From Hymenopellis radicata (lineage: Eukaryota; Basidiomycota; Agaricomycetes; Agaricales; Physalacriaceae): DNA of 64,000 nucleotides. The stretch spans positions 248,001-312,000 of the forward strand of contig JADNRX010000016.1 in NCBI GenBank assembly GCA_015501595.1. The letters are read 5' to 3'. The notes below the pieces were generated by a model, which worked only from the letters and a program-made list of their open reading frames with translations, did not search any database and was not told the DNA's origin. The position numbers and the translations under genes are program-made. Positions 31,026 through 41,409 of the stretch are shown piece after piece (position 1 is the first letter of the stretch; each line of letters starts with the position of its first letter).

Positions 31026-31818
31026 TAATTTGATTAAACGCTATTGACCCACCAACCGTACAGATCACGTGATGTTCGGCAAATGCCGCCGCCGGGCCAA
31101 ATGTCGCCCAAGTCCACCTCGACCGTCGAACTGCTGCTCCTCGTCGTCTCTCCCCAAACTTCCGGTGGAGAAAGTGTTCGAAATAGTGTAGAAACTGATG
31201 TTATGTATTATTTTTATGTTTAAATATTGTGCACATGTTGATAATCTCGAGTCCAAGCTTCATCAAAAGGATTTCAAAGTTTCTACCAGTACAGAAATGT
31301 GGATATAGCTTCTATATTGCCTCCTGACATGTATTCTGGCCCCTCAGCTCCTTCCTACAGAAATGGTACTTCGTGCAAGCCCCGCGCGCACCAAAGAAGA
31401 CCTCCTTCCTAATTGGGGTTCACCATCGTGCATCTTCTCTCATCACGTCAAGCCTTGATTCCTGTGGCGAGCAGTCAGGCAGTCTGAAAGCATGTCTAGA
31501 GGTGATATACTATTGATATCTACGTCCTTGTTGTGGTAGGATGACTACTGTGCTTGAAATGGGTGGAAATAAGTGGAAATTTGTGTATTTTTAGTAGGCA
31601 CATGATAAATAAAGACGTAGTTAACTCATAACCTAGCTCTATACACCACTCCCGACATTTGTTCCAGCGGAAGTTTGGGGAGAGACGGCGAGGAGCAGCA
31701 GTTCGACGGTCGAGGTGGACTTGGGCGACATTTGGCCCGGCGGCGGCATTTGCCGAACATCACGTGATCTGTACGGTTGGTGGGTCAATAGCCTATTTAG
31801 TATTCAATAGCGTTTAAT
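31026..31818. mobile_element. About 790-base long-TIR element, no ORF
   Basis: About 120-base terminal inverted repeats (31041-31165 and 31663-31792) share CTATTGACCCACCAACCGTA, the palindrome ATCACGTGAT, GGCCAAATGTCGCCC and CTCTCCCCAAACTTCCG. ATTCCGGACAT occurs at both outer edges (31015-31025 and 31819-31829), a candidate 11-base target duplication. The right end carries an extra 19-base partial repeat (CCTATTTAGTATTCAATAG). It lies in the part of arm A that has no counterpart in arm B. No transposase. A 9-11 base duplication with long TIRs is MULE-like, but this is weak evidence. Confidence 0.68.
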
Positions 31819-32554
31819 ATTCCGGACATGAAGACGCGTCAAACAGTGCGTTTGCTGGTGAGCTCATACACACCAACCTCAGCTACTGATTGACCCACAC
31901 CTCCTGTCACTAAAGCCGAGCCTTCAAGTTCTTCGACTTGACCAACACAACTAGCTATGTCTAGCGTTGTCACACTACACGCGGGACATGTGAAGCCCAT
32001 GTGCGATGGAGGACATAATACGAGGAGCTAGCAGTGTCATCGCGGCCCATCCTTTATTCACCATCGCATTCATCATCAGAGTGAGTAGAGTGCCGCAAAG
32101 ACGAGGTTCTATTTAAAACCATCACCTCGTGAAGCCTAGATGGCGGGAAGACGAGCAAGCAGGATACTTATATGCCCGTCCCAGTTGTCCCGTCCGCCTC
32201 ATCACAGGCGCGGTGGCAACTAACTAGATTATACAAATGCTAATCCTGCAGCCGTTAACGCACGAACGAAGAAGTACGATAGGAACGTACCTACTCAAAT
32301 CTGTCGAGTAGACTCCCATGCCAAGGAACAATTAATGCAATACTAATAGTGGCCCAAAAGTGTGATTATGCAGACTAGCAGATTATTGGTACTCAGCTTG
32401 TTATCGTACGGCCGCCCGCTTAATGACGTCGTCCGTCAACCTGTAGTCGAATTGGAGGTATCGAGGCCTCTAGTTCAAGAGCCTGTACGTGTCGTCTTGA
32501 ATGCTCCACATATAAGGCGTAATGCTCGCCATTGTACCTTTTCGAGTGGCTGGA

Positions 32555-33010
32555 TTTGCTTTTGAGTCCCTATCCTGGAACCGCGTAGAGAATCTGTGGG
32601 ACGGCACATGTGTACAGATTTCTGATCTTTGCCTGTCCTAGTCCTCTGAGAGTGTTTGCCAACATATAAAAATCAATCACCGTATTTAATCCTGCTAGGA
32701 TCCTTTGTTGCTCAAAGTTCAGCTTTCTGTCAAAGTAGACTCCCAGCCGTCGAACCGTTGAACCAGGTTTAACAACTCGCCTTATGCCATCTGGATCCTC
32801 AAAACCGATTGACGGCGATGCGTGCCACTCTTTTTCCTGGTACTGGCTGGGACGTAGTGCGTTTGCCGTAGTCGGACCTCAGACCGAGTCCCATAGCCAG
32901 ATTTCTGATTACGAGTTCCTCAGGATGTCTACCTTTCGTTCCAGTGACGTTGTCGCAACGTAGATTTTTCCATCGTCGACATACATGAAATTGTTGTCCT
33001 TGAACGTGCC
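32555..33010 (-). pseudogene. Non-LTR retrotransposon reverse transcriptase relic
   Basis: Minus-strand translation gives FMYVDDGKIYVATTSLERKV, with the catalytic YVDD at 32983-32972. After an in-frame stop comes SPSIGFEDPDGIRRVVKPGS, then TVRRLGVYFDRKLNFEQQ (the family's LGV.FDRKL motif), and further on MLANTLRGLGQAKIRNLYT with VPQILYAVPG. This order is that of the palm and thumb of fungal LINE-type (Tad1/jockey-like) reverse transcriptases. There are stops and probable frameshifts, and no endonuclease, gag or RNase H is visible nearby. It is a short, dead fragment between arm A and the EMC8/9 gene. Confidence 0.8.
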
Positions 33011-33128
33011 ATTTCTGCCGGTTTATCGGACGTGATGTTCTCAGTGCGACGAGAAATCCCAGACCATATATCGTCGACTTGTCACTTTTATATGGTCGGT
33101 ACCGAGACTAAAAGAGGATGGCATTGCA

Positions 33129-33930
33129 TTAGAGATTTGCAGGCAAACAGTGTGGATTTCTTAGCCAATCTGGTAAAGATCGTTAATTGGAGAACTTGGA
33201 AAGGGCGAAAGACTCACCTATAGTTACGTTCTCGAGATGGTCGTCGAAGTCACCAAACTTTTCTTCAAGCTTCTTCTCCTTCACTAACGCCACTGCGCGA
33301 GTCGGAAGGTCGGGTGAAGCCAGTTGAAAGGGAGACCCCGGCGAGTACGCAGAGGATGCTTGAGCATGTGGTCTCCATGTTGACCCTTGCGCGACGTAAG
33401 GCTGCCATACATAACTGTTAGTAGAACCTCCATACAAGGTCAAGAGCACGACATACGATAAGACCTGCGTCGCCCGCGCCCAACTTTGTGCCATCAATCT
33501 GCCCAATCGGAATCTATCGACACCACAAAAAACCTGCTGCTCACCACAAGGGCAATAGCATTCTGGAAAGTGTCTCTAATCTTGCTAGCCACCTTTTCGC
33601 CAACAGGCGCGAGCGCCGCGTCGTCTATCCGTTCGCACGCCTGGTAGTACCCGACCAATTTCAAGTCGAGCGACGCGGCATGCCGTCCTGCCTAACTTGA
33701 ATCAGCGCGCCCCCGTTCACGGTGTCCAGTCGACATACAAGGTCGAGGCCAATCTCCATCATGGGGCTCAGGCTTGTCCAGTGATGCAGTAGAGGTACAA
33801 CGTCGACGACCTCGACGCCGTCTGCGGCCTGTTTTCCGACGAGTACGCCGTTCACGGCTGCATGTGGGTGTTTTGCTGCATGGAAGAATATCTTGAAATA
33901 CGCGGTGTCAGATATTGTGTACGTCGCCAT
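33129..33930 (-). CDS. ER membrane protein complex subunit 8/9 (EMC8/EMC9, MPN-like fold)
   Basis: Role: a cytosolic subunit of the ER membrane protein complex, which inserts tail-anchored and multi-pass proteins. Seen: start MATYTISDTAYFKIFFHAAK, then HPHAAVNGVLVGK, VVPLLHHWTSLSPMMEIGLD, LVGYYQACERIDDAALAPVG, SKIRDTFQNAIALV, IDGTKLGAGDAGLI, PYVAQGSTWRPHAQ, KFGDFDDHLENVTI and a short last exon DWLRNPHCLPANL. Five exons. The intron ending TATGGCAG has a clear CTAAC branch point. Joined length is about 205 residues, normal for the family, with no breaks seen. A partial copy lies at 26906-27292. Confidence 0.85.
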
Positions 33931-35234
33931 CGTCGTGTTATGGCAAGAAGGACAAGCACAGCCACATCGGATGCCAAGTCCTCGTCAACTTGGTCTTCTG
34001 CACCGGATGGGCGACATCGATCAAGTTGTCGCTAGAGAGAGGTATGCTCACTGTCTTATTTTACTCGTGAAGTGCCGCCTATGGCGGCTGGAAACCTTGC
34101 TTGAAGTCTTGAACAATGGTGACAAGGCACGTTGGCAACATTTCGGGTAGGCAGAGATTAGTCTGCAAATACTTTTCGGGCTTTAGCCGGACTTAGGTGA
34201 CATCCTCGGGCAAACATCCTCAAATGTACATTCTTGAATCGAATAGAAACATGGCCTTTGATGTTGAGTAGTACTCATGCGCGTAATTTCCCGAGCCTTG
34301 GCTGCTCGCTGGGTACGCGCAGGCACACATTCTGAAGCTCGGAGACTGAAGCTAGGACAAAGAGAAAAGCGGGGGCGACCCACCATGGCGCTGTTAACTT
34401 CGTTTCGTTCAGAATTCCCGACAACTTTGAGCAGACTCAAACCCTCAAAAGAAGACTATATCCTCTATCTATTGAGAACAACAGCAAAAACTTGGAGCCG
34501 GGATGCCTGTGCCTTTGCAGCATCGTCAAGACTGACTGGACAGAGAAGCACGCCGTCCCGTCGTTGTCCCCGGAGAGTGGGTTTATCACGGCCCCAAGGG
34601 TAGCAAAAATAGTTTCTTAATATTCCGTCAAATCAAGTCAGCATTGGTTATTAGACGATGCCGCCTTCGATTACGGTCACACTAGACGAAAATGAGTTCC
34701 CCCAAGCCATATCGAGCATCCCTTTCAACTCAGGTAGGACACGGCGCGTGCACTGTTCGAGTGTTGAGTTAGCCAGAGGGAAAGAGGGGATTTTGAAAAG
34801 CCGACACTAACTTGATTTCCGATTTCCCCGTTCACGAGTCTCAACACAAAGAATTCCTCCACAGAAGCGTATCGAGAACTTGTACTTGCACGCACAAAAA
34901 TAGACCGTCCAAGGAGGGAAAGCAATCGAAAACCAGGAGGCCACATACAGCCGGCAACCCTTCAGCTACTGTGCCGCCTCGTGAAACTACATCTTGCCTC
35001 TGAACAACCGAGGCCAAGTGGGTACCAGGACAAAATGGTACACCAAGTACGAGAAGAGGGTGTTAATATACACCGGTGTGTAAGTTACGCCGTTTTCGCA
35101 GCACTACGGAAACACCGTTAAGAGATGGATCAGTGTTTGTACAGGCGCTGACACGGTTTTTCACCTCAACATATGCGTGTCCCATAATGATACCATTTGC
35201 CTGACAACTTCAGCGCATGCAGATGCGGGGCAGG
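33931..35234. other. Gene-poor stretch with unassigned short reading frames
   Basis: A possible small plus-strand gene starts at ATG 34657 (MPPSITVTLDENEFPQAISS) and may splice near 34732 into STEAYRELVLARTKIDRPRR. I cannot assign a family or an end. A plus frame at 34430-34610 (LEPGCLCLCSIVKTDWTEKH) also looks protein-like but is isolated. These may be gene relics; the surrounding region is rich in rearrangement. Confidence 0.25.
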
Positions 35235-35546
35235 CTACTGGACCACGCCCAGGAGCAGAATGTCTCGCCCCTCCTCCTTGAAACGCCGCGGAGCTCTCGG
35301 GATGGGGTCGACGATGTCCCATTTGTGTACGGGCATCGCCACGGTGCAATCCATTGCGAGACGGACGTGTAAGTGCACACATTGTGTCGTGCTCTCGATG
35401 CGGACATCCCGGAAGAGGTGCATACGGCTGCGCGACCAGAAAGAACGGCTGACATACAAGCAGGTGCCAAGGTTTGCCGTGTCGCGGTCGTTGGCGACGC
35501 GGTCGACGATAGTGTCCATTAGTTCCTGGGGCAGCGGGCTCGTCAT
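35235..35546 (-). pseudogene. F-box domain fragment
   Basis: Starts MTSPLPQELMDTIVDRVAND and continues CLYVSRSFWSRSRMHLFRDV, the usual agaricomycete F-box core. It then runs about 50 residues to a stop with no leucine-rich C-terminal part. Full family members are several hundred residues long, so this is a truncated copy or a gene whose 3' exons I cannot find. An SCF adaptor role is unlikely in this form. Confidence 0.55.
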
Positions 35547-36530
35547 GGTGGTGGACTGGAGCAGAGCTCACTGGTTGATGAGATGAGGCAGTGTTGTTGC
35601 AGGGCCATTCACCGGAATTGTTGCGGGAAGATTACCACCTAAAGAGGATGAACAAAGTCACAGTGAATTAGCGGGTAATGGAAAGACAGCATATAGTCTA
35701 ACGTAGTTGTAGTAGACGCAGCGGGAAAAAGGACCGGGGCAACAGATGCCGGCGGTTTGTACTTATTTGTAAAAGACGAGCCGGCGGTTAATTTCACCGG
35801 AGGAAGGACCTTGACAACCAAGGTGATTGTTGCTTAACTCACGGGTTCGACGACTAGACTGCCGACCCCTCGAGCGCATTACTGATCAAGTATGCACGGT
35901 GTCAAGGCGCGAGGTTTCGAGTTAAGCCTGATCCGGAGCTGCAGTACATCGATGGCAAAGTGGCCTAGATGTTACTCGGCGAAGGAGTAACATGTCGAAA
36001 TGTATCTGCCGCGTCGCCTCCACTGCGCCTGGAACCGACACCATTGCATTTTCATTTACCCCAGGACGGTCACGCAAGGAGGAACCTTTCTCGAAAATGT
36101 CGTCGACATCTCCTATCCAGCACGACGCATGGTGGCTGTTAGGGAGAACTCCGGTCATGCGGGCGGACAACATCAACCTTGTCCATTCTTTGGTATTCAG
36201 ATATGCCGTTCGGCCTATCACCTCACGCCCGTCCCACAAGAGGCCTGTTTGTTGACATTCGAATAATCGGGTTCTTCGCGGCGAGTGATTCTCCGAGGGT
36301 ATCACCTTGAAACAATCGTCCTCTCTGCCACCGTAATTTATAATGCACCGCTGAGGGTTTGGAGCGCCACCTCCTTAGTCTCCCCTTAGTCTCCCGTAGG
36401 CACTCGGTGTTTACTGTCTCTAGACTCGATCAGCTCGTACCTCACTGATAACCACCTCCTTACAATCGTTGTCGCATCTTTTGCCAAGTTCGCCCAGAGC
36501 CACGCTTCCCCTTTACTTTCTGTGCCGGCG
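35547..36530. other. No recognisable gene
   Basis: A minus ORF (36305-35922, 127 residues, containing WIGDVDDIFEKGSSLRD) has no family I know. The stretch at 36375-36400 has a short motif (TTAGTCTCCC repeated) that resembles sequence inside the EMC8/9 fragment insert (near 27245) and at about 848. Otherwise nothing is seen before arm B begins. Confidence 0.25.
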
Positions 36531-36884
36531 CATCATATCACACTTTTGGGCAACTATCGCATTGGTTGTTCCTAGGCATGGGAGTCTACTTGACAGATTA
36601 TCGATAGATTTGAGTAGGTACGTTCCTATCGTACTTCTTCGTTCGTGCGTTAACGGCTGCAGGATTAGCATTTGTATAATCCAGATAGTTGCCACCGCGC
36701 CTGTGATGGGGACGGGCGTATCCTGCTTCCTCGTCTTCCCGCTCTGCGCCTAGGCTTCACGAGGTGATGGTTTTAAATAGAACCTCGTCTTTGCGTGCTG
36801 TCCCGACACTCCACTCACTCTGATGATGAATGTGATGGTGAATAAAGAGGGTACGAGCTGATCAAGTCGTTCCTCTGCTCACCA

Positions 36885-37535
36885 TCAACAAGACGAGGGC
36901 GTATCTGCACTGCCGCCGCAACATTTCGCCTTCACAGACGGAAAACGTGGTCTTACATATTGCATGCGAGGGACACGCCGACGAAAACTTTGGGAAACTT
37001 TTGACGAGGGAAAGGGTGCGTTGCAGTCATATGGACCCTTGATGATAGTCTTCTTCTGCAGGGTATATTCCTTTTGGGTATTCGTTTTTCGAAACCGCTG
37101 ACCTTCTACCATACGCAGAACTCGATCTTATAAGATCTGCTCTACGTCAAGACAGGCGAGCTACGGCAACTGGGGATTACTTGCTTTTGTCGCCAGATGA
37201 GCCTCTGGGGTTGTTGAGAGTCGAGTAAGCATGCCGAGCTTGTAGGCCACGTCGGGGTGTAAACGCAATGGCGCGGCCAGCTGGTTGCCATTCGCCACGA
37301 TCAGCTTGCTGGACATTTCGGCATGCTGACTGTATACACACGTCTGGCTGTGCGCGAACCCTTCTTTATTTTTGACACCGCAACTGCTGACAGTTCGTGG
37401 CACAGACAGAAGAGCTCCACTCTCGGCAAAGCGCAACAGGCGAGGAGTCCTCCGTCTCTCTGTTATTCGATGTCTTAGACTGCAGTGCTGCCAGCTGATC
37501 AACTACTTGGTCTCTCGAAATTCGAATTGAACGAC
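36885..37535 (+). pseudogene. Unassigned small gene, copy B, lacking its first exon
   Basis: The reading frame VSALPPQHFAFTDGKRGLTY .. LWETFDEGKG passes a 47-base intron (about 37014-37060) into YIPFGYSFFETADLLPYAEL and DYLLLSPDEPLGLLRVE, followed by a likely donor (GTAAGC). It is longer and cleaner in this frame than copy A, but the exon with the start methionine is missing along with about 1.4 kb. The product is unknown. Confidence 0.4.
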
Positions 37536-37696
37536 TGCATCAGAAGTCCCCTAAGTTAACTCCTAGTAGGTCAGAGATGAAATGAAGGTTCAAGCGGATT
37601 TAAAAGGAGGGACCGAACATAGGATCTATTCCTCACCCCGTTCAGCTTCTATCTTGCCCCTTCGCGGCTATTCTTTCATTTGTTCCTTAAGATACC

Positions 37697-39473
37697 ATGT
37701 CAATCAACGTTGGGTTCAAGACCGAGAAACCGTCAGTATCCTCCTGTACTTCATCTCCCATGCTTAAAATCACAATGTCCACAGATTCGAGGAGTTGATT
37801 GTTACTCCAGGTGACCTTACACTCGGCTCTATCGTGTTTGGATTTTTTGTAGGTGTTTTTCCTGCAGAGAGCCGCGTTTTCTTAAAATTTCCGCCGCAGT
37901 TCGGATTCGCTGTTCATGTTTTATGGGGTGCTATATTGGAGACCAGGAGAGCGCGCAGAGTGAGCTCGCAAACACACGTCCCCGTGCGCTTTGTTGACAT
38001 CCCGCCAGTTTTCTGCCTATATCTTCATGGTCTGGCTCGAGATTGTTGCGTAAGTGGCACAGTTCGCATTATGTTTACGATGCTCATTCTTTTCCTCAGT
38101 GATGTTGCGTTCGCTGTATGCATCTCTTTCTGTGATCTGCTCGCATGCCAGTACTGACGACTTCTGCTGACACAAGATCGTCGCCTGGGGATACCTGTAA
38201 GTCAATATTACTGGAGTTGATTTCCGCGGCGCTCACATGCCCTCCAGTGCCAAAATATTCCCGCCTGGTCTTCCAGTGTTTCTAACGATAGTCGGCTGCT
38301 GGGTCTGTCAAGTGCGGCTCTTCACAGAAACCGTTTATCCTACTTATGCTCATTCGTTTCAGGTCCAGTGCCTAATGCTTATTATCGTTAACCGGCTGTG
38401 TATTCTGTACTCCGATCCGAGGCAAAGAGTCAGTACCCGCACTTGTAGTAAGCACACCAAAGGCCCTGACATTTTTGTAGCGCATGCTCCGCTTTGGTAC
38501 TGCTGGTATCGTTACTGTGATATCGCTTTCGACGGCCTGCATTTGTGAGTTTCCCACGCTAGAATGCTCCGATAATATACTGACTTGTTGTCCAGGGATT
38601 CCTGCGCAGCTCCAAATCAACCACACTTACATCTGGGTTAGTTCTATTCTAGCATCCGTTGGATGGTCCTTACGTTCAATGTCTGCAGCTCAACCATTGG
38701 TGGGATCGCTTCGAGAAGTCGGTCTATCTCTTGCTCGATCTCAGCCTCAACATCCTCTTCATCCGAGTGGTCAAGGCTCGACTCATTAACTACGGTCTCA
38801 AGAAGTATGACCGAGTCATGAAGTTCGTCACTTTCCTATCGCCTCTTCTGGAACTTGGATCTGACTCTCCCACAGATTCAACCAATATATCATTTTTGTC
38901 TCCATCGGCATGGATATTTTACTGCTTGGCGTCACCGCCTTGCACAATGGCTTTGTGTACACCCAGGTAAAGCAATCACTGCGCACGCCTCTTTGCGAAG
39001 CTTATCATGTCGACCAGTTTCATCCCGTCGTTTACATCGTGAAGCTCCACATCGAAGTGTCTATGTCTCGTAAGCCGTTATCCTTCCCCGCGCGAAGTGC
39101 TCATCGTCCCTCCTTAGAACTTCTGATCAAGGTTGCTCGCTCCACGGGTATCAGCGTCTACCACGAAGACCGCGGACGGATAACATCGGATACTGTCAGT
39201 GGAAATAAAACTACAAACAACGTGTTAGTTCACTCGCTCGATTACACACTCTTGTTGAAATAATTAATGACTCCCTTTAGGCAAGTTCACGTCGATACCC
39301 AGGTGTTCACGTCTCGTCACATCGACGATTTCGGTAAGACTTGAACTTCGCTAGACGTTCCAGTACTGATGTCAGTCTATGCAGAGATGAGTCCAAGGGA
39401 CCACAAAGATGTCGCCGAGGCTGCCTCCGTCAACTCCGGCAACGGAGATACCGTGAAAGTCTCCCCAGTCTAA
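37697..39473 (+). CDS. Fungal multi-pass (7-TM-like) integral membrane protein, copy B
   Basis: Start MSINVGFKTEK at 37697, with the same exon series as copy A: FGFAVHVLWGAILETRRAR, FAYIFMVWLEIVA, IVAWGYL, IFPPGLPVFLTIVGCWVCQ, VQCLMLIIVNRLCILYSDPR, GTAGIVTVISLSTACIW, IPAQLQINHTYIW, then the WWDRFEKSVYLLLDLSLNIL block and FHPVVYIVKLHIEVSMSR. The last exons give LLIKVARSTGISVYHEDRGR, QVHVDTQVFTSRHIDDF and a tail DHKDVAEAASVNSGNGDTVK ending VSPV at 39473. All junctions are GT-AG and the frame stays open. The 50-base intron between WVCQ and VQCL is nearly masked because it is open in one frame. Function unknown; about seven hydrophobic segments. Confidence 0.72.
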
Positions 39474-39790
39474 GTTCCTGTTACCCGTTTGAATAGATTG
39501 AACGGTGTCGATTGTCATTGCCGAACTTTTACCTTGTAGGTGTGGCTCTCTCCACTGGCGACAAGTTTCCATGTACTATAGTACCCTGCTGTAACTACAT
39601 TATTGTTTGAATAGGGCACAGGTGTTGAACCGTGTAGCTGGACGTGTGGCTGTGTGGCCTTGGATGTGTAGGGCCGTGTCGCCACTGTTGGCCGTGTGGA
39701 AGGGACAGTGGCTGTGTGGACGTGTCGGTGCATGCGTCGAAGTTGCCTTTACTGTAAAAACCACTTGGAGCTCAGCGCGGGCAAGTCTTC

Positions 39791-41409
39791 CATCATTATG
39801 GTAAAAATCTCCTTGGTTGAGTGAGACGTTGGCAATCTAAATCCTCCGGGCGACATTACGCGTACGGGACGCGATAGGATGCTTCCCGAAGAAGAGTCGT
39901 TGAATGCTTGGCTCAACCAGCTGAGTTTTTCATATAATAATATGCTACCCCCAACGCTTGGGAAAGCCTTCTAGTGCTCACGCTCGAGCAGATATACTCT
40001 CAAGACGTCGCTCTGTGTCGCGTCGACCATCCGTTCGGCTCCCTCGCCCTCCTCATCCCAACATCTTCTTTCCCCCGGATTCTCGTCACAGTATCGTATC
40101 TAATTCCCAGCACCTCGCATTCGGCACTCCACTATTTTCCAGGACCTGCTCTCAGATGCCGTTGGCCGCCTTCACATGTCCCTCTCCCGAGCCCTCATTC
40201 CAATAAACTCATTTTTCGAGCCATCACCACAATGTGTCACCTCCACGTGTGCTCTGTCATGTGCTAACATATCGACGCATCTTTTCTCCAGCTGTCATCT
40301 CGTCGTCCTATCTCTCCCTGTGACTGTCATGTTGGCTATCTCCCTAGCGGTCGTCTTGACGCGCTTTCTCCCTCTGGCCATCACATTGACGTGTCCATCT
40401 CCCCCAGTTGTCATTTTGACATGCTGCCTCCTCTCCCAGGCCGTCATCTCGATGCGTCCTATCTCCCTAGCGGTCGTCTTGACGCGCTTTCTCCCTCTGT
40501 CCATCACATTGACGTGTCCAGCTCCCCCAGTCGTCATTTTGGCATGCGCCTCCTCACCCAGGCCGTCATCTTAACATGTCCTTTCCCTCACGCCGTTATG
40601 TCGACGCGCTATGTCTCCCAGGTCGTCACATTGACGTGTCCTTCTTCCCCCAGTTGCCAGTTTGACATGCTGGATTCCTCCTATGCCAACGTCACGACGC
40701 GCGCTCTCTCCCTAGCCATCATCTCGATGTGCTATCTCCCCCAGGCCGTCATATTGGCGCTTCGAACTTTCTCGGCTCTTGTCATTCATCGCCGCTCATA
40801 CACCTGTGTGCTATATCTGACCTCAGTGAACACCTGTTACTAAATACCGGCCATACTTGGCTGCCATACGGCACTTTACGTTCGATGACATCCCAATTCC
40901 GTTCAAGCGCGAGCAGACTTACGTTGGGGTAACATTTAACTCAACAGTGTAGTGCAGACCCGGAGACGCGCCAGATACGACAAGACTTTGTTGATCGCCT
41001 CGGTACACTCGGGCGACCATCATAACTTGACTCTTCTGCTTCCGCATGCCTTGAGGCTCCCCTAGTGGGTGACTCGTCGGCGTTACGCATGCTCAAAGCA
41101 GAGTGAGCTTCCTTCCTGTGGCTTATGCTCCACAGACCGCGCCGACAAGGTCCTTTTGGAACGCTATGCTCTCATTTCCGGACCTTCACCCTTCCTAAGA
41201 AGCGGGATTCGGCACCTTGCATCCGGTGGCCCATGCAGCAGAACCTTCTCTCGACAACTTTACGTCCAGATTCGTCGTGCACGCGCTCTGGTATGACCTG
41301 TCGTGTACTCAATCGGACTGCGACGATCCGGCTAATGCCTTGGAAGCAGTAAATCCGGATCGCTGCCTCCATCATATATATTCTCTTCACGAGAATTTCA
41401 TACACAGAC
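39791..41409. other. Long non-coding stretch with a minisatellite; promoter of the thioesterase gene
   Basis: No gene recognised. The centre (40270-40760) is a degenerate tandem repeat. Open frames across it (for example 40176-40574) are products of the repeat, whose period leaves frames open on both strands. 40850-41400 has no domain I recognise. Confidence 0.4.
40270..40760. repeat. Degenerate minisatellite, unit about 30 bases, higher-order period 123
   Basis: Units follow a pattern like GTCATYTTGACGTGCTWTCT then CCCYCAGGC, repeated about 16 times with substitutions. Four-unit blocks are better conserved: TATCTCCCTAGCGGTCGTCT at 40337 recurs at 40460, a 123-base period, with nearly identical following units (GACGCGCTTTCTCCCTCTG and CATCACATTGACGTGTCC). 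Divergence grows towards both ends. Confidence 0.82.

Larger units (their letters stand above)
27740..32368 (-). repeat. Inverted segmental duplication, arm A (partner 36531-39790)
   Basis: This arm holds an unassigned small gene and a multi-pass membrane protein gene on the minus strand. The partner arm has both in mirror image on the plus strand, about 90-95% alike by eye across exons and introns. Arm A is about 1.4 kb longer: 30676-32049 has no counterpart beyond about 25 bases in arm B. That extra part includes the first exon of the small gene and the long-TIR element at 31026-31818. Inner borders lie near CCCAAAAGTGTGAT at 32355-32368 and its complement at 36531. Confidence 0.87.
36531..39790 (+). 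repeat. Inverted segmental duplication, arm B (partner 27740-32368)
   Basis: Mirror copy of arm A. The inner end starts at TCACACTTTTGGGC and the outer end fades near CTCCAAGTGG/GCGGGCAAG at 39770-39790. At 36850-36880 about 1.4 kb of arm A is replaced by about 25 bases, removing the first exon and upstream region of the small unassigned gene. Just past the 3' end of the membrane protein gene, arm B has an expansion of GTGTGG-like motifs (39640-39725) not seen in arm A. Confidence 0.87.

Noticed and set aside
28014..39473. Calling the two 7-TM-like proteins GPCRs
   Set aside because: They have about seven hydrophobic segments but none of the motifs of fungal pheromone, carbon or PQ-loop receptors. 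The family is uncharacterised, so a receptor role would be a guess.
40176..40574. 132-codon ORF and its antisense partner as repeat proteins
   Set aside because: The frames come from a roughly 30-base tandem repeat whose period is a multiple of three in places. There is no start context, splice pattern or domain.
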